NCBI GenBank assembly: GCA_963775295.1
Contig: CAVZIK010000006.1
Span: 1,488,001 to 1,552,000 of the forward strand
Direction: 5' to 3'
Source: JAMDEO01 sp963775295
Lineage (GTDB): Bacteria; Actinomycetota; Thermoleophilia; RBG-16-64-13
Length of the DNA: 64,000 bases
In this document: in pieces, positions 25,701 to 34,467 of the stretch
Position numbering within the stretch: the first letter of the stretch is position 1
How the letters are laid out: every line of letters begins with the position of its first letter
Translations under genes and position numbers: made by a program
The notes under the pieces: generated by a model
The model's database searches: none
What the model was told of the DNA's origin: nothing
The model's input: the letters and a program-made list of their open reading frames with translations, nothing else

Positions 25701-25800
25701 GGCGGAAGACGAGTCGGTGCGGTTGAATCGCCTGCGCCAACTGGCTGCTCTCGCCGGAACCGTGCGCACGGTCGCACATCTGGACCTGGTTCAGGGCTGA
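22753..25800 (+). CDS. glyQS: Glycyl-tRNA synthetase, fused alpha and beta chains
   Basis: A 1015-residue single chain joining what are usually two subunits of the bacterial (alpha-beta)2 enzyme. Residues 1-290 match the catalytic alpha chain (TFQDVLLGLEEFWAKQGCVI, FNPATFLRVLGSDPW, MECTQFTYFQQVGG). A linker rich in Ser/Glu (about 285-320) leads to the beta chain from FLLEIGTEEMPASACRAA. HD-like and anticodon-binding parts follow (GGYLADVVG, KDPYGLRRAAAG). GTG start with a purine-rich upstream stretch, 28 bases after pknB. The reading frame is continuous with no frameshift, so the fusion is genuine. Confidence 0.95.
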   Translation: MRSEKPTFQDVLLGLEEFWAKQGCVIWQPHHTEVGAGTFNPATFLRVLGSDPWKVAYVEPSIRPTDGRYGENPYRLGHYYQYQVILKPCPDNVQDLYLASLEHLGIDLSKHDVRFVEDDWESPTLGAWGLGWEVWIDGMECTQFTYFQQVGGIDLDPPSVELTYGTERLTMYLQGVDNVFDLEWVPGVSYGDVHKANEAQWSVYHFDLADIGRLQKAFAEYETECERCLERGLVRPAYDFVLKTSHTFNMLDARGAVSVTERTGYIARVRNLARKVAEGYVKELSSGDAEEASSSAETTPVESASRQEIVSWSPAGSRDARDFLLEIGTEEMPASACRAAIDLLPDRLSSMFRAEGVEVRAEDVLVMVSPRRIAVTIKEVPGEQAPREITQRGPAVEAAFDADGKPTKAAEGFARAKGVTAADLEIREESGRRFVYHVTRSESKPTAGLLPDICIKTVRDMYFPKNMRWGYRDLRFSRPVRWLVALWGEDVIPFGIAGLTSGRSSHGHRSLGGAVEVARPADYLDAMRSVFVLADHREREQHLWAELERMAGERDLEVTDPNGKMEEVLFLVEWPTVIEGLFAHHHLALPSEVLVTAMQSHQRYFPLVDQQGALSNKFLYVANGDPAWAKQITAGNERVLEGRIEDAEFSFEKDKITGLEEMVAQLGKIVFHEKAGSMKDKSDRLMALGGYLADVVGVPADARARTVEAARLAKADQVSVMVREFADLEGVMGEKYALMEGYDPEVACALREQFLPDAAGGVVPATTAGALLATVEKVDNITAAFACGEPPSGSKDPYGLRRAAAGMVAIAAAHGLRYDVESLVDQAYNGLSRFPGLVGRGEVVGDATTFILERLVKTLTDEGLARDTVDAVLPTSRDFLDLRKRALALHEVRNGENWEDLVTVFSRPANLAKKLPPEAAASGLDVDAGVFVVDAEKTLFESWRECARAVAAAAGAEEYATALTVMAGLRPAVDRYFADVLVMAEDESVRLNRLRQLAALAGTVRTVAHLDLVQG

Positions 25801-25821
25801 ACGCGTAGCAATGGGAACGAA

Positions 25822-25852
25822 AAGGGGCGGCGCCCGCCGGGCGCCGCCCCTT
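25822..25852. terminator. Bidirectional terminator between glyQS and radical SAM gene
   Basis: A 14-bp GC-rich stem (AAGGGGCGGCGCCC with its complement) around a 3-base loop. On the minus strand the stem is followed by TTTT; on the plus strand by TTCTGTCTTTCTC. It serves both convergent genes. Confidence 0.85.
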
Positions 25853-25912
25853 CTGTCTTTCTCACATCCTGCCGACCGCGAAGACCGCGCCCAGACGGAA
25901 GGTGTACCGAAT

Positions 25913-27391
25913 CTAGCTGCGTCCCGCCATCTCGGGCGTAGGATCGCCGGCTTCGTCGGCCGTATTGTCGGCGTCGACGCCGCGATTCTTTCGCCGCTGG
26001 TACTCGGGGTCGGCGTCGAGCCATTCATGAGCCCACGGCATCTCTTTCTGCCAGATGGGGTTGAGAACGTCGCGCACGCCTGCTGCGTAGGCATAAAGGC
26101 CAGGCTGCAACTCGTTGATAAGGGACTCGGCGCCGTCGTGCGTCGCGTAGGCGTTGTTTCGCTCCACGACCCTCTTCATGACGGCCGGATGGTCGATGAT
26201 GGGGCACGGACGAAGAAGGTTCCTGCCGAATGGCTGCATTCTGCGCAGATCCTTGAAGAAATCCGAGCACAGGCAGTCGAGGAGCGGTTTCTCCTTGATG
26301 TTGTCCGTGGCGAAGTGGGCGAAGATGCAGGGCTCGACGTCGCCCTTGTTGTTGATATGAACATACTTGCGCCCACCGGAAAGACAGCCGCCGGTGAGGG
26401 TGCCGTCGCCCCAGAAGTCGGCTACCAGTAGCGGGCGGGTGTTGCGCATGTGAATTACGCCGCGGCGCAGTTGATCGCGTTGCTCGGGACTCGGCATTAG
26501 GCTCAGATCGGGCTCCCGCCCTACTGGCATGTATGAGAAGTACCAGCCGTAGAAGGCGCCTTTTTCCACCATGAGATCGGCAAACTCATCTGAGGTGATC
26601 TCGGCAATGTTCTGGCTGGTGGCCGTGGCTGAGAAAGCGAACATGGCCCCACGCTCGCGGAGACGGTCCATCGCCGCCATGATGCGATCGTAAGTACCCT
26701 CGCCTCTGCGCGCGTCCGTGGCTTCGCGCCCGCCTTCGATGCTGATCGTGGGGCAAACGTTGCCGAGTTCCACGATGCGGTCGGCGAGACGGTCGTTGAT
26801 CATGGTCGAGTTGGTGAAGACCAAGAACACGGACTGAGGGTGGCGCTCGATGATGTCGAGAAGAGGCCGGTAGACGAGAGGTTCCCCGCCCAGCATGACG
26901 AACACGCGAGAGCCGATCTCTTCACCCTGGGTGATGATGCTCTCGACTTCGTCTTCGGTGAGGTCGTCCTCGTCGTCGTATTCAGCCGCGTAGCACCCGA
27001 CGCAGCGCAGATTACAGCGCATAGACGGACTGATGAGGATAGCCGTGGGAGAGGAGATGCCGTGTTCCCGAAGGAGCACTTCCGTGTACTCAGGATCCCG
27101 CATGAAGAAGTTGGCCATCATCCCGGCAACGAAGCGTTTGCGTACATTAGGATGAAGATGACGAATGTTCTTAAAGAACGCTTGGCCGGGGTTGCCAGGA
27201 GCGGTGTAATTCTTGAGCCACTCGGCAATCATCAGTTGCTGCGGCGATTTGGCCGTTCGCTTTACGGCCGCGGTTAAGCCGCGCATGGCTAAGTCGGACG
27301 TACCGACCACGGTCAAAGCCCCCGAAATAATCGAGGCGGTTCGTTCGTAGTCGCGCCGATCCCGAGCTTTGGCCATGGGTCGCTCGGGCAT
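25913..27391 (-). CDS. Radical SAM protein with C-terminal Cys region
   Basis: A 492-residue protein. The [4Fe-4S]/SAM site is CxxxCxxC at Cys126, Cys130 and Cys133 (SMRCNLRCVGCY), with the GGEP motif (MLGGEPLVYRP) downstream. A C-terminal region with conserved Cys (GGCLSGGRKYVHINNKGDVEPCIFAHF, CLCSDF, RPCPIIDHP) looks like a SPASM-type auxiliary cluster site. About 110 helical residues precede the core. Substrate unknown; no peptide precursor is visible nearby. The ATG has GGGAGG upstream, and the gene is divergent from ppdK. Confidence 0.85.
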   Translation of the reverse strand: MPERPMAKARDRRDYERTASIISGALTVVGTSDLAMRGLTAAVKRTAKSPQQLMIAEWLKNYTAPGNPGQAFFKNIRHLHPNVRKRFVAGMMANFFMRDPEYTEVLLREHGISSPTAILISPSMRCNLRCVGCYAAEYDDEDDLTEDEVESIITQGEEIGSRVFVMLGGEPLVYRPLLDIIERHPQSVFLVFTNSTMINDRLADRIVELGNVCPTISIEGGREATDARRGEGTYDRIMAAMDRLRERGAMFAFSATATSQNIAEITSDEFADLMVEKGAFYGWYFSYMPVGREPDLSLMPSPEQRDQLRRGVIHMRNTRPLLVADFWGDGTLTGGCLSGGRKYVHINNKGDVEPCIFAHFATDNIKEKPLLDCLCSDFFKDLRRMQPFGRNLLRPCPIIDHPAVMKRVVERNNAYATHDGAESLINELQPGLYAYAAGVRDVLNPIWQKEMPWAHEWLDADPEYQRRKNRGVDADNTADEAGDPTPEMAGRS

Positions 27392-27584
27392 GTAGACCTC
27401 CCTTCATTGTTTGCAGCCAGTTGTCCCGTGGGACTTACCCACCATAATACAATGATAGTCGAGAGGAAGTGAAAGGGGCGACCGGCGGGAGGGCCTCAAC
27501 CGAGAAATTCGTACCAGTTTTCTGCGAAGTGGAACTCAGATACCAATTACTCCGGCTGATGAACGTTACAATTGAGAGCCCGGC

Positions 27585-27613
27585 TTCACAACTTCCACAC
27601 ACTTCGCTAAAAT
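27585..27613 (+). promoter_or_regulatory. Candidate promoter of ppdK
   Basis: TTCACA (27585-27590) and TAAAAT (27608-27613) are spaced by exactly 17 bases, giving a leader of about 60 bases before ppdK. The 288-base divergent gap 27392-27679 also holds a short GTCCC/GGGAC hairpin near 27422. A TATTAT -10-like box on the minus strand is in place for the radical SAM gene. Confidence 0.6.
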
Positions 27614-27679
27614 ACGGGACTCTGGGAGGAATATCAACGGTCGCATTTTACTCGTTTGATGCGAAGGGAGTTGTAGCAT

Positions 27680-30346
27680 ATGAGTTCTAAGAAGTACGTC
27701 TATGACTTTGCCGAGGGCAACGCAACCATGCGTTCCCTTTTGGGAGGCAAGGGCGCGAACCTAGCGGAGATGACCGGCATCGGCATACCGGTGCCCCCGG
27801 GGTTCATAGTGACCACGGAAGCCTGCATCTACTATTCCGCCCACGGGGCGTACGCCGAAGGGCTTAGCGAGGAGATCGAACAGCACCTTCACGCGCTCCA
27901 GAAACTCACCGGCAAGGCCCTCGGCGATCCGAGCAACCCGCTCTTGCTTTCCATCCGCTCCGGCTCGGTCTTCTCCATGCCTGGGATGATGGACACGGTC
28001 CTCAACCTAGGCCTTAACGACGAGACGGTGGAGGGTCTGGCGACGGGCACCGGAAACCCCCGCTTTGCTTACGACTCCTACCGACGCTTCATCTCCATGT
28101 TCGGAGACGTGGTCATGGGCGTGGATTCGCAGCTCTTCGAGGACGCGCTCACCGGCAAGAAAGCCGAAGTCGGCGCAGAACTCGACACCGATCTTTCTGC
28201 AGAGGATCTCAAGGACCTCACCGTGCGTTTCAAGGCGATCCTCGGAGACAAAGCCGGCGAACAATTTCCGGTGAATCCGCTTCAGCAGCTCCACATGGCC
28301 ATTGTTGCCGTGTTCAAGAGTTGGGACAACCATCGGGCCAAGGTCTATCGGCGCACCGAGGGCATCCCGGACAATCTGGGTACCGCCGTGAACGTCCAAA
28401 CCATGGTGTTCGGCAACAAGGGCGACACATCAGGTACGGGTGTCGCCTTCACCCGCGATCCCTCCACGGGCGAGAACTTCTTCTACGGCGAGTTCCTGAT
28501 GAACGCCCAGGGCGAAGACGTGGTCGCCGGCGTGCGCCACCCGCGCCCCCTGGAGGAGTTGCGCGAGGTGATGCCTGACGTTCTCGAGCAACTCTATGCC
28601 ATTCGCGAGACGCTCGAGAAGCACTACCGCGACATGCAGGACATCGAGTTCACCATCGAAGACGGCAAGTTGTTCATGCTTCAAACTCGCAACGGCAAGC
28701 GGACCGCACCGGCGGCTCTTCGTTGCGCCGTGGAGATGGTAGGCGAGGGGCTCATCAGCAAGGACGAAGCGCTCATGCGCGTCGATCCGGCTCAGTTGGA
28801 CCAACTTCTTCACCCGCGCCTCGATCCCAAGGGTGCATATGACGTGTTCGCAACCGGTCTCCCGGCCTCTCCGGGCGCAGCCGTGGGCCAGGTCGTGTTC
28901 GACGCGGACGAGGCCGAAGAGCGGGGTTCTCGGGGCGAGAAGGTCATCCTTGTGCGGTGGGAGACTAACCCCGACGATATCCACGGCCTCATCCACGCCC
29001 AGGGCGTCGTCACCAGCCATGGCGGCATGACCTCCCACGCGGCCGTCGTCGCTCGGGGCATGGGCAAGCCCTGCATCGCGGGCGCCCAGGGTCTCAAGAT
29101 AGACACCGAAGCTCGGCAGGTCACTGTGGGCGACAAAGTCATCAGCGGCGGCGACTGGCTCACCATGGACGGCGCCAGCGGAAAGATCATTCTTGGCCAA
29201 GTCCAGTTGATCGAAGCCTCCATCGACGAGAACGTCGACACAGTCCTTTCGTGGGCAGACGATGTTCGTCGCCTGGGCGTCCGCACCAATGCGGATACGC
29301 CTGAAGATGCTCAGAAAGCGCGGGAGTTCGGGGCGGAGGGTATCGGGCTGTGCCGTACGGAGCACATGTTCATGCAGGAAGACCGGCTGCCGCACGTCCG
29401 GGCGATGATCATGTCCGAGACGGTGGAGGAGCGAGAACGGCATCTGGCCGAGCTTCTTCCCTTCCAGCGCGAGGACTTCCAGGGCATCTTCCGGGCGATG
29501 GAGGGTCTGCCGGTGACCATTCGGCTTCTCGATCCGCCCCTACACGAGTTTCTGCCCAACTACACCGACGTCATGGTGGACCTCGAGCACATGCGCCTCA
29601 CCGGGGCATCCGCCGAGGACGTAGTCAAGCAGGAGCAACTGGCCGGCAAGGTCAAATCCTTGAGCGAAGCCAACCCCATGCTGGGGACTCGTGGGTGCCG
29701 TCTCGGCATCCAGTGGCCGGAGATCTACGCTATGCAGGTGCGCGCCATCATCGAAGCAGCCTGCGACGTGCTGGGCGAGAGCGGCAAGATGCCTCACGTG
29801 GAGATCATGATCCCGCTGGTGGGTTTCTGGCAGGAACTGAAACTCATGCGGGAACTTACGAACACCACGGCGTCCGCGGTTCTGGCCGAGCGCAAAGTGA
29901 ACGTGGACTACAAGGTGGGCACCATGATCGAGGTGCCGCGCGCGGCTCTCACCGCCGACGAGATCGCGCCTTACGCCGACTTCTTCAGCTTCGGTACCAA
30001 CGACCTCACCCAGATGACGCTGGGCTTTTCCCGCGACGACGCTGAGGGCAAGTTCCTCACCTACTACCTCGGCACCGATCTACTCAAGTCGAATCCGTTC
30101 GAGAAGCTCGACCAAGACGGCGTCGGTCAACTGATCATCACGGCAGTTGAAAAGGGACGCAAGGTCAAGCCCGAACTCAAGACAGGTATCTGCGGGGAGC
30201 ACGGGGGGGAAGCCTCCAGCGTGAAATTCTGTCATCGCGCTGGTCTAAACTATGTCAGCTGTAGTCCATACCGGGTACCATTGGCTCGGTTGGCCGCTGC
30301 TCAGGCCGTGTTGGAAGCGAAAGCCTCCGGCAAGGCGGGCGACTGA
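27680..30346 (+). CDS. ppdK: Pyruvate, phosphate dikinase
   Basis: An 888-residue enzyme interconverting pyruvate, ATP and Pi with PEP, AMP and PPi. It is common in anaerobes where it serves glycolysis or gluconeogenesis. The N-terminal ATP-grasp part begins KKYVYDFAEGN and LLGGKGANLAEMTGIGIPVP. The swivelling phosphohistidine domain has GGMTSHAAVVARGMGKPC with the catalytic His. The C-terminal TIM barrel has GIGLCRTEHMF, TRGCRLG, FGTNDLTQMT and GICGEHGG. The ATG has a GGGAG site. A strong hairpin at 30404 ends the unit. Confidence 0.97.
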   Translation: MSSKKYVYDFAEGNATMRSLLGGKGANLAEMTGIGIPVPPGFIVTTEACIYYSAHGAYAEGLSEEIEQHLHALQKLTGKALGDPSNPLLLSIRSGSVFSMPGMMDTVLNLGLNDETVEGLATGTGNPRFAYDSYRRFISMFGDVVMGVDSQLFEDALTGKKAEVGAELDTDLSAEDLKDLTVRFKAILGDKAGEQFPVNPLQQLHMAIVAVFKSWDNHRAKVYRRTEGIPDNLGTAVNVQTMVFGNKGDTSGTGVAFTRDPSTGENFFYGEFLMNAQGEDVVAGVRHPRPLEELREVMPDVLEQLYAIRETLEKHYRDMQDIEFTIEDGKLFMLQTRNGKRTAPAALRCAVEMVGEGLISKDEALMRVDPAQLDQLLHPRLDPKGAYDVFATGLPASPGAAVGQVVFDADEAEERGSRGEKVILVRWETNPDDIHGLIHAQGVVTSHGGMTSHAAVVARGMGKPCIAGAQGLKIDTEARQVTVGDKVISGGDWLTMDGASGKIILGQVQLIEASIDENVDTVLSWADDVRRLGVRTNADTPEDAQKAREFGAEGIGLCRTEHMFMQEDRLPHVRAMIMSETVEERERHLAELLPFQREDFQGIFRAMEGLPVTIRLLDPPLHEFLPNYTDVMVDLEHMRLTGASAEDVVKQEQLAGKVKSLSEANPMLGTRGCRLGIQWPEIYAMQVRAIIEAACDVLGESGKMPHVEIMIPLVGFWQELKLMRELTNTTASAVLAERKVNVDYKVGTMIEVPRAALTADEIAPYADFFSFGTNDLTQMTLGFSRDDAEGKFLTYYLGTDLLKSNPFEKLDQDGVGQLIITAVEKGRKVKPELKTGICGEHGGEASSVKFCHRAGLNYVSCSPYRVPLARLAAAQAVLEAKASGKAGD

Positions 30347-30403
30347 AGATTTCCTGAGCCGTTCGCGATGCCCGCGTCGCGCACGATGATCGAACAATGA
30401 CAG

Positions 30404-30439
30404 CCGAGGGTCGCGGGACGCGGATCCCGCGACCCTCGG
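30404..30439 (+). terminator. Strong hairpin after ppdK
   Basis: A perfect 15-bp inverted repeat (CCGAGGGTCGCGGGA and its complement) with a 6-base loop, 57 bases after the ppdK stop. No T-tract follows. It would lie inside dgt if that gene started at the upstream ATG (30397), which argues for the later start at 30463. Confidence 0.75.
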
Positions 30440-30462
30440 CGGCTCAACAAGGCCGGGAGGGC

Positions 30463-31506
30463 ATGAAGCACGAGAGGCCGGGAAGAGTGAGCCTGTCCGT
30501 CGACCTCTTTGAGGCCGACCTCTCTCCGTTGGCCCAGCGGTCGGCGAATTCAAAAGGTCGAGAGTTTCCGGAGGAGCCCTGCACCCTCCGTACTCCCTTC
30601 CAGCGCGACCGCGACCGCATAGTCCACTGCAAGTCGTTCCGGCGGCTCAAGCATAAAACGCAGGTGTTCATCTCACCAGAAGGCGATCACTACCGCACCC
30701 GGCTCACTCATACGCTGGAGGTTTCGGGCATCGCGCGCACGGTAGCCAGGGCACTGAGGCTCAATGAAGATCTTGTCGAGGCGATAGCCCTGGGGCACGA
30801 CCTCGGGCATACTCCTTTCGGCCACGCGGGAGAGACCGTCATGGACGACATGCTCAGGAGCCTGGGTGAGTCGGGGTTCGAACACAACGAGCAGAGCGTG
30901 CGCGTGGTCGAGGTCCTCGAAAACGAAGGGCGAGGTTTGAATCTCACCTGGGAGGTTCGGGATGGCATTCGCTGGCACACCGGCGGCCAGCTCCCGGCCA
31001 CGCTCGAAGGCCGCGTGGTTCGCCTCTCCGACCGCATCGCCTATGTCAACCACGACATCGACGACGCTCTCAGGGCGGGGCTCATCACGACCGGGGATCT
31101 TCCGCCGCAGCCTCTGCGTCGCCTCGGAGAGACCGGGAGCGACCGTATCGATACCCTCGTACACGATCTCGTCGACACCAGTTTCGAGCAGGGAGATATC
31201 GTTCAGTCCTCGGAAGTCGGGGAGGCGATGGACACTTTGCGGACCTTTCTCTTCGAAACCGTCTACGCGCGCTCGCTCGAGGAGGCAGGTGAACAGCGGG
31301 TGCATCAGCTCGTCACCCAACTCATGGAGTACTTCCTGGAGCACCCAGAGGCCATGCCTTCTCTGTTTACCGACTCCCTGGAGGCCGTGCCGCGCAGGCA
31401 GGAAGTGGTGAGGGCGGTCGCGGATCACGTGGCGGGCATGACCGACCGGTACGCTCAGAAGATGTACATGGACCTGTTCGTGCCCAAGGGCTGGACGAAC
31501 CGGTGA
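30463..31506 (+). CDS. dgt: dGTPase-like deoxynucleotide triphosphohydrolase
   Basis: A 347-residue HD-domain protein. Metal ligands are in HKTQVF, the HTLEVSGIARTVARAL helix and the HD motif GHDLGHTPFGHAGE. RTPFQRDRDRIVHCKSFRRL is the typical N-terminal segment. It removes tripolyphosphate from dNTPs. I start at the ATG at 30463, preceded by GGGAGG, because the alternative ATG at 30397 would place a 15-bp hairpin inside the gene. The stop overlaps dnaG (GTGA). The dgt-dnaG-sigma order is a known Gram-positive arrangement of the macromolecular synthesis region. Confidence 0.93.
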   Translation: MKHERPGRVSLSVDLFEADLSPLAQRSANSKGREFPEEPCTLRTPFQRDRDRIVHCKSFRRLKHKTQVFISPEGDHYRTRLTHTLEVSGIARTVARALRLNEDLVEAIALGHDLGHTPFGHAGETVMDDMLRSLGESGFEHNEQSVRVVEVLENEGRGLNLTWEVRDGIRWHTGGQLPATLEGRVVRLSDRIAYVNHDIDDALRAGLITTGDLPPQPLRRLGETGSDRIDTLVHDLVDTSFEQGDIVQSSEVGEAMDTLRTFLFETVYARSLEEAGEQRVHQLVTQLMEYFLEHPEAMPSLFTDSLEAVPRRQEVVRAVADHVAGMTDRYAQKMYMDLFVPKGWTNR

Positions 31507-33353
31507 GCCCGCTGATCAAGGATGCAAGTCTTCAGGCGGTCCTCGCCTCGGCCGACATCGTCGATGTGGTTTCGGGGTACACGAGTCTGCGTAAGCGAGG
31601 GGCAACTCATCTTGGCCTCTGTCCTTTCCATCAGGAGAAGACCCCATCCTTCACGGTCAGCGCAGACAAGGGTCTGTACTACTGCTTCGGGTGCGGCGAG
31701 GGAGGAGACGTCGTCCGCTTCGTTCAGCGCATGGAGAATCTCTCCTTCGCCGAGGCGGTGGAGCAACTGGGCGGGCGGTTCGGCGTTGCGGTGGAGTTCG
31801 AGGAAGGTAGCCGAGGAGATCCGGCCCGTAAGGACAAGGAGGCCAGGCTTCTGCTGGTGCTTGAAAAGGCAGCGGCGTTTTACGAAAGGTACCTGTGGGA
31901 AACGGAGAGCGGCCGCATCGCTCGCGAGTATCTGGAGACCCGCGGTCTGCGACAGGAGGTCTGCAAGGCCTTCCGCGTGGGTTTCTCGCCCGATGAGTGG
32001 AGGGGTCTACATCGGCGGGCCGCCAAAGAAGGCTTCTCCGACAAGGAGATGGAAGACGCGGGTCTGATCATCCTCCAGCCGGGTAAAGTGTATGACCGGT
32101 TTCGCGGGCGGCTCATGTTCCCTCTCATCGACCATCGGGGGAGGGTGCTCGGGTTCGGGGGGCGGACGCTCAAGGACGAGACGCCCAAGTATCTGAACTC
32201 TCCCGAAGGGCCGCTGTATCAGAAAGGCCGGCTGCTGTACGGGTTGTACCAGGCCAGACGGCCGATCGCCGACCGTGACGAGGTTGTAGTGGTCGAAGGG
32301 TACACGGACGTTCTTGGCCTGGTCCAAGCGGAGGTCTCCAATGTCGTCGCCTCCATGGGCACGGCGCTTACGGATGCGCAGATCGGTCTGATGATGCGTT
32401 TTACCGCCAACATCACCTTCATGTTTGATGCCGATAGGGCAGGCACGGAAGCAATGCTCCGCTCCGGCGAACTCGCCCGGAAGCGCGGACTCCGCCCCAT
32501 GATGGCCGTACTGCCCGGAGAGTCCGACCCGGCCGACGTGGCCGTCAAAGGTGGCGCGGAGGCGGTAAGCAAGGTCGTCGCGGGCAAGATCTCACTCCTG
32601 GGCTTCGAGCTCGGCCAAGCCCTCACTCGTGGCGACACCGGTAGTTCCGACGGCAGAGTGAGGACTTTCGAAGAGGTGCGCGAGATCATGTCCCGAGCTT
32701 CGTCGGTCAAGGAGCGGGAAGAGGAGATCGCGGTCCTGGCCGATCGACTCCGTCTGAGCCCGGACAGCGTGGCCCTGCTGCTGAGCGAGGCTCCGGCCCC
32801 GCGAGGCTCCGGCCGCGGCGGAAAGGATGCCGGGGCGGCCGCGACCGTCGATACCAGACCGCTCATCGTAGGGCGTCTTCTCGATAGCGAAGCCGCGATG
32901 GAGCAGGATTTCCTGGTGGCCGCTGTTTGCAACCCTGATCGAGCAGTGCAAGTCCTCGAAGCCCTCACTCCGGAGCACTTCACCGATCGGAGCAACCAGG
33001 AGGTGTATCGCGGCCTCTTGGATGCCTTGAGGTTGATGTCAAAGTCCAAGGATCAGGCCGCCGCTCTGGCGCAACTCAGGTCGCAGGCACAGGGCGATTC
33101 GGAGGCGGGCCGACTGTTTGTACGCCTGGTGTTGGAAGCCGACCAGGGGCGCTACGCACCGGCCGTGCTCGAAGAGCTTCACCTCCGGCTCCAGGAACAG
33201 TATCTTAGGAGGGCGATAAACCGGCAACGGGGCCAACTTGACGAGGGCGGGGACGTCGAAGCCAACCAACGGCGTCTATTTCAGTTGGAGCGTCTTCAAC
33301 AGACGGTACGGATGAGCCTGAAGAACCTCGATCCAGAGGAAGGGCGGGCCTAG
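31503..33353 (+). CDS. dnaG: DNA primase
   Basis: A 616-residue primase making RNA primers at the fork. The N-terminal zinc finger is of the CHC2 type (CPFHQEKTPSFTV ... YYCFGCGEGGD). The catalytic core has EYLETRGL, FRGRLMFPLIDHRGRVLGFGGR and a TOPRIM segment VVEGYTDVLGL with FDADRAGTEA. A C-terminal helicase-binding region (about 450-616) follows a Gly/Arg-rich linker. GTG start in a GTGA overlap with dgt; its TAG abuts the ATG of the sigma factor gene. All three are therefore co-expressed. Confidence 0.96.
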   Translation: MSPLIKDASLQAVLASADIVDVVSGYTSLRKRGATHLGLCPFHQEKTPSFTVSADKGLYYCFGCGEGGDVVRFVQRMENLSFAEAVEQLGGRFGVAVEFEEGSRGDPARKDKEARLLLVLEKAAAFYERYLWETESGRIAREYLETRGLRQEVCKAFRVGFSPDEWRGLHRRAAKEGFSDKEMEDAGLIILQPGKVYDRFRGRLMFPLIDHRGRVLGFGGRTLKDETPKYLNSPEGPLYQKGRLLYGLYQARRPIADRDEVVVVEGYTDVLGLVQAEVSNVVASMGTALTDAQIGLMMRFTANITFMFDADRAGTEAMLRSGELARKRGLRPMMAVLPGESDPADVAVKGGAEAVSKVVAGKISLLGFELGQALTRGDTGSSDGRVRTFEEVREIMSRASSVKEREEEIAVLADRLRLSPDSVALLLSEAPAPRGSGRGGKDAGAAATVDTRPLIVGRLLDSEAAMEQDFLVAAVCNPDRAVQVLEALTPEHFTDRSNQEVYRGLLDALRLMSKSKDQAAALAQLRSQAQGDSEAGRLFVRLVLEADQGRYAPAVLEELHLRLQEQYLRRAINRQRGQLDEGGDVEANQRRLFQLERLQQTVRMSLKNLDPEEGRA

Positions 33354-34436
33354 ATGTCCGACGAGACCGGACTGAGCGCGGAGATCTTTCAGGAGGTCGT
33401 GGACCTAGGGCGGGTGAAAGGTTCGCTCACCCTGGATCAAGTGGGTAATCTGGTGCGAGATGCAGATCTGTCGCCGGAGGAACTGGAGTCGCTCTACAGC
33501 ACGCTCGTCGACATGGGCGTCGAGGTAGTCGACGAGGAAGTCGAGGAGCTGGGAGATCTCACCGAGGAGGAGGCTTTCCTCGAGCATCTCGACGTGACCA
33601 TCGATCATAACGTGGATGATCCTGTTCGTATGTATCTACGAGAGATCGGTAGGGTTCCCCTTCTCACTATGCAGCAGGAGATCGATCTGGCCAAGCTCAT
33701 CGAGAAGAAGGACGTGGAGGCCAAGCGCAAGCTGACCGAGGCAAACCTTCGTCTCGTTGTCTCCATCGCCAAGCGCTACATGGGACGAGGGCTTCTGTTT
33801 CTCGACCTCATCCAGGAAGGTAACCTGGGCCTCATCCGAGCGGTTGAGAAGTTCGACTATCGGCGAGGATACAAGTTTTCCACATACGCCACGTGGTGGA
33901 TCCGTCAGGCTGTCACCAGGGCCATCGCCGACCAGGCTCGGACCATCCGGGTTCCTGTCCACGCAGTAGAGACCATCAACAAGCTCAACAGAGTGCAGCG
34001 CGAGCTTCTCCAGCAGAACGGACGCGAACCCACTGTCGAACAGATCGCCTCACTATTGGGGCTGACGCCGTTCAAGGTGATAGAGATCCAGAAGGCGGCG
34101 CAGGATCCGGTCTCGCTCGAGACGCCGGTGGGCGACGAGGACGACTCGGAGTTGGGTGATTTCATCGAGGACCATGATGCTGACGAGCCTTTGGAGGAAG
34201 TCTTTAAACAGATCCGGCGAGAGGAGCTTTTCCGGGTCCTGGAGAGCCTTCCCACGCGGGAGCGCAAGGTCCTGGAACTGCGTTTCGGTCTTAAGGGTGA
34301 GCGTCCGCGAACGCTCGAAGAGGTGGGTGATCGCTTCGGGGTTACGCGTGAACGTATCCGCCAAGTTGAGGCTAAGACCCTCAATCGATTGAAGAATTAT
34401 CGCGATGCCCAGGCTCTCCGAGACGTCGAGGGATAG
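33354..34436 (+). CDS. rpoD: Primary-type RNA polymerase sigma-70 factor (first copy)
   Basis: A 360-residue group 1/2 sigma factor. Region 1.1-like segment at about 10-65; region 1.2 DPVRMYLREIGRVPLLT. Region 2 has NLRLVVSIAKRYMGRGLLFLDLIQEGN and the -10-reading stretch YKFSTYATWWIRQAVTRAI. Region 3 is present, and region 4 has TLEEVGDRFGVTRERIRQVEAKTL. It directly follows dnaG, the classic location of the housekeeping sigma factor. A second, similar sigma gene lies at 38914, so which is the true housekeeping one is inferred from synteny. Confidence 0.94.
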   Translation: MSDETGLSAEIFQEVVDLGRVKGSLTLDQVGNLVRDADLSPEELESLYSTLVDMGVEVVDEEVEELGDLTEEEAFLEHLDVTIDHNVDDPVRMYLREIGRVPLLTMQQEIDLAKLIEKKDVEAKRKLTEANLRLVVSIAKRYMGRGLLFLDLIQEGNLGLIRAVEKFDYRRGYKFSTYATWWIRQAVTRAIADQARTIRVPVHAVETINKLNRVQRELLQQNGREPTVEQIASLLGLTPFKVIEIQKAAQDPVSLETPVGDEDDSELGDFIEDHDADEPLEEVFKQIRREELFRVLESLPTRERKVLELRFGLKGERPRTLEEVGDRFGVTRERIRQVEAKTLNRLKNYRDAQALRDVEG

Positions 34437-34467
34437 AAGTACCTTCAACTAGGTCTTCTCGAAAGGC

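Noticed and set aside
22885..25769. Long minus-strand frames opposite glyQS and similar antisense frames elsewhere
   Set aside because: High GC content leaves antisense frames open; none shows a domain, ribosome site or plausible composition.
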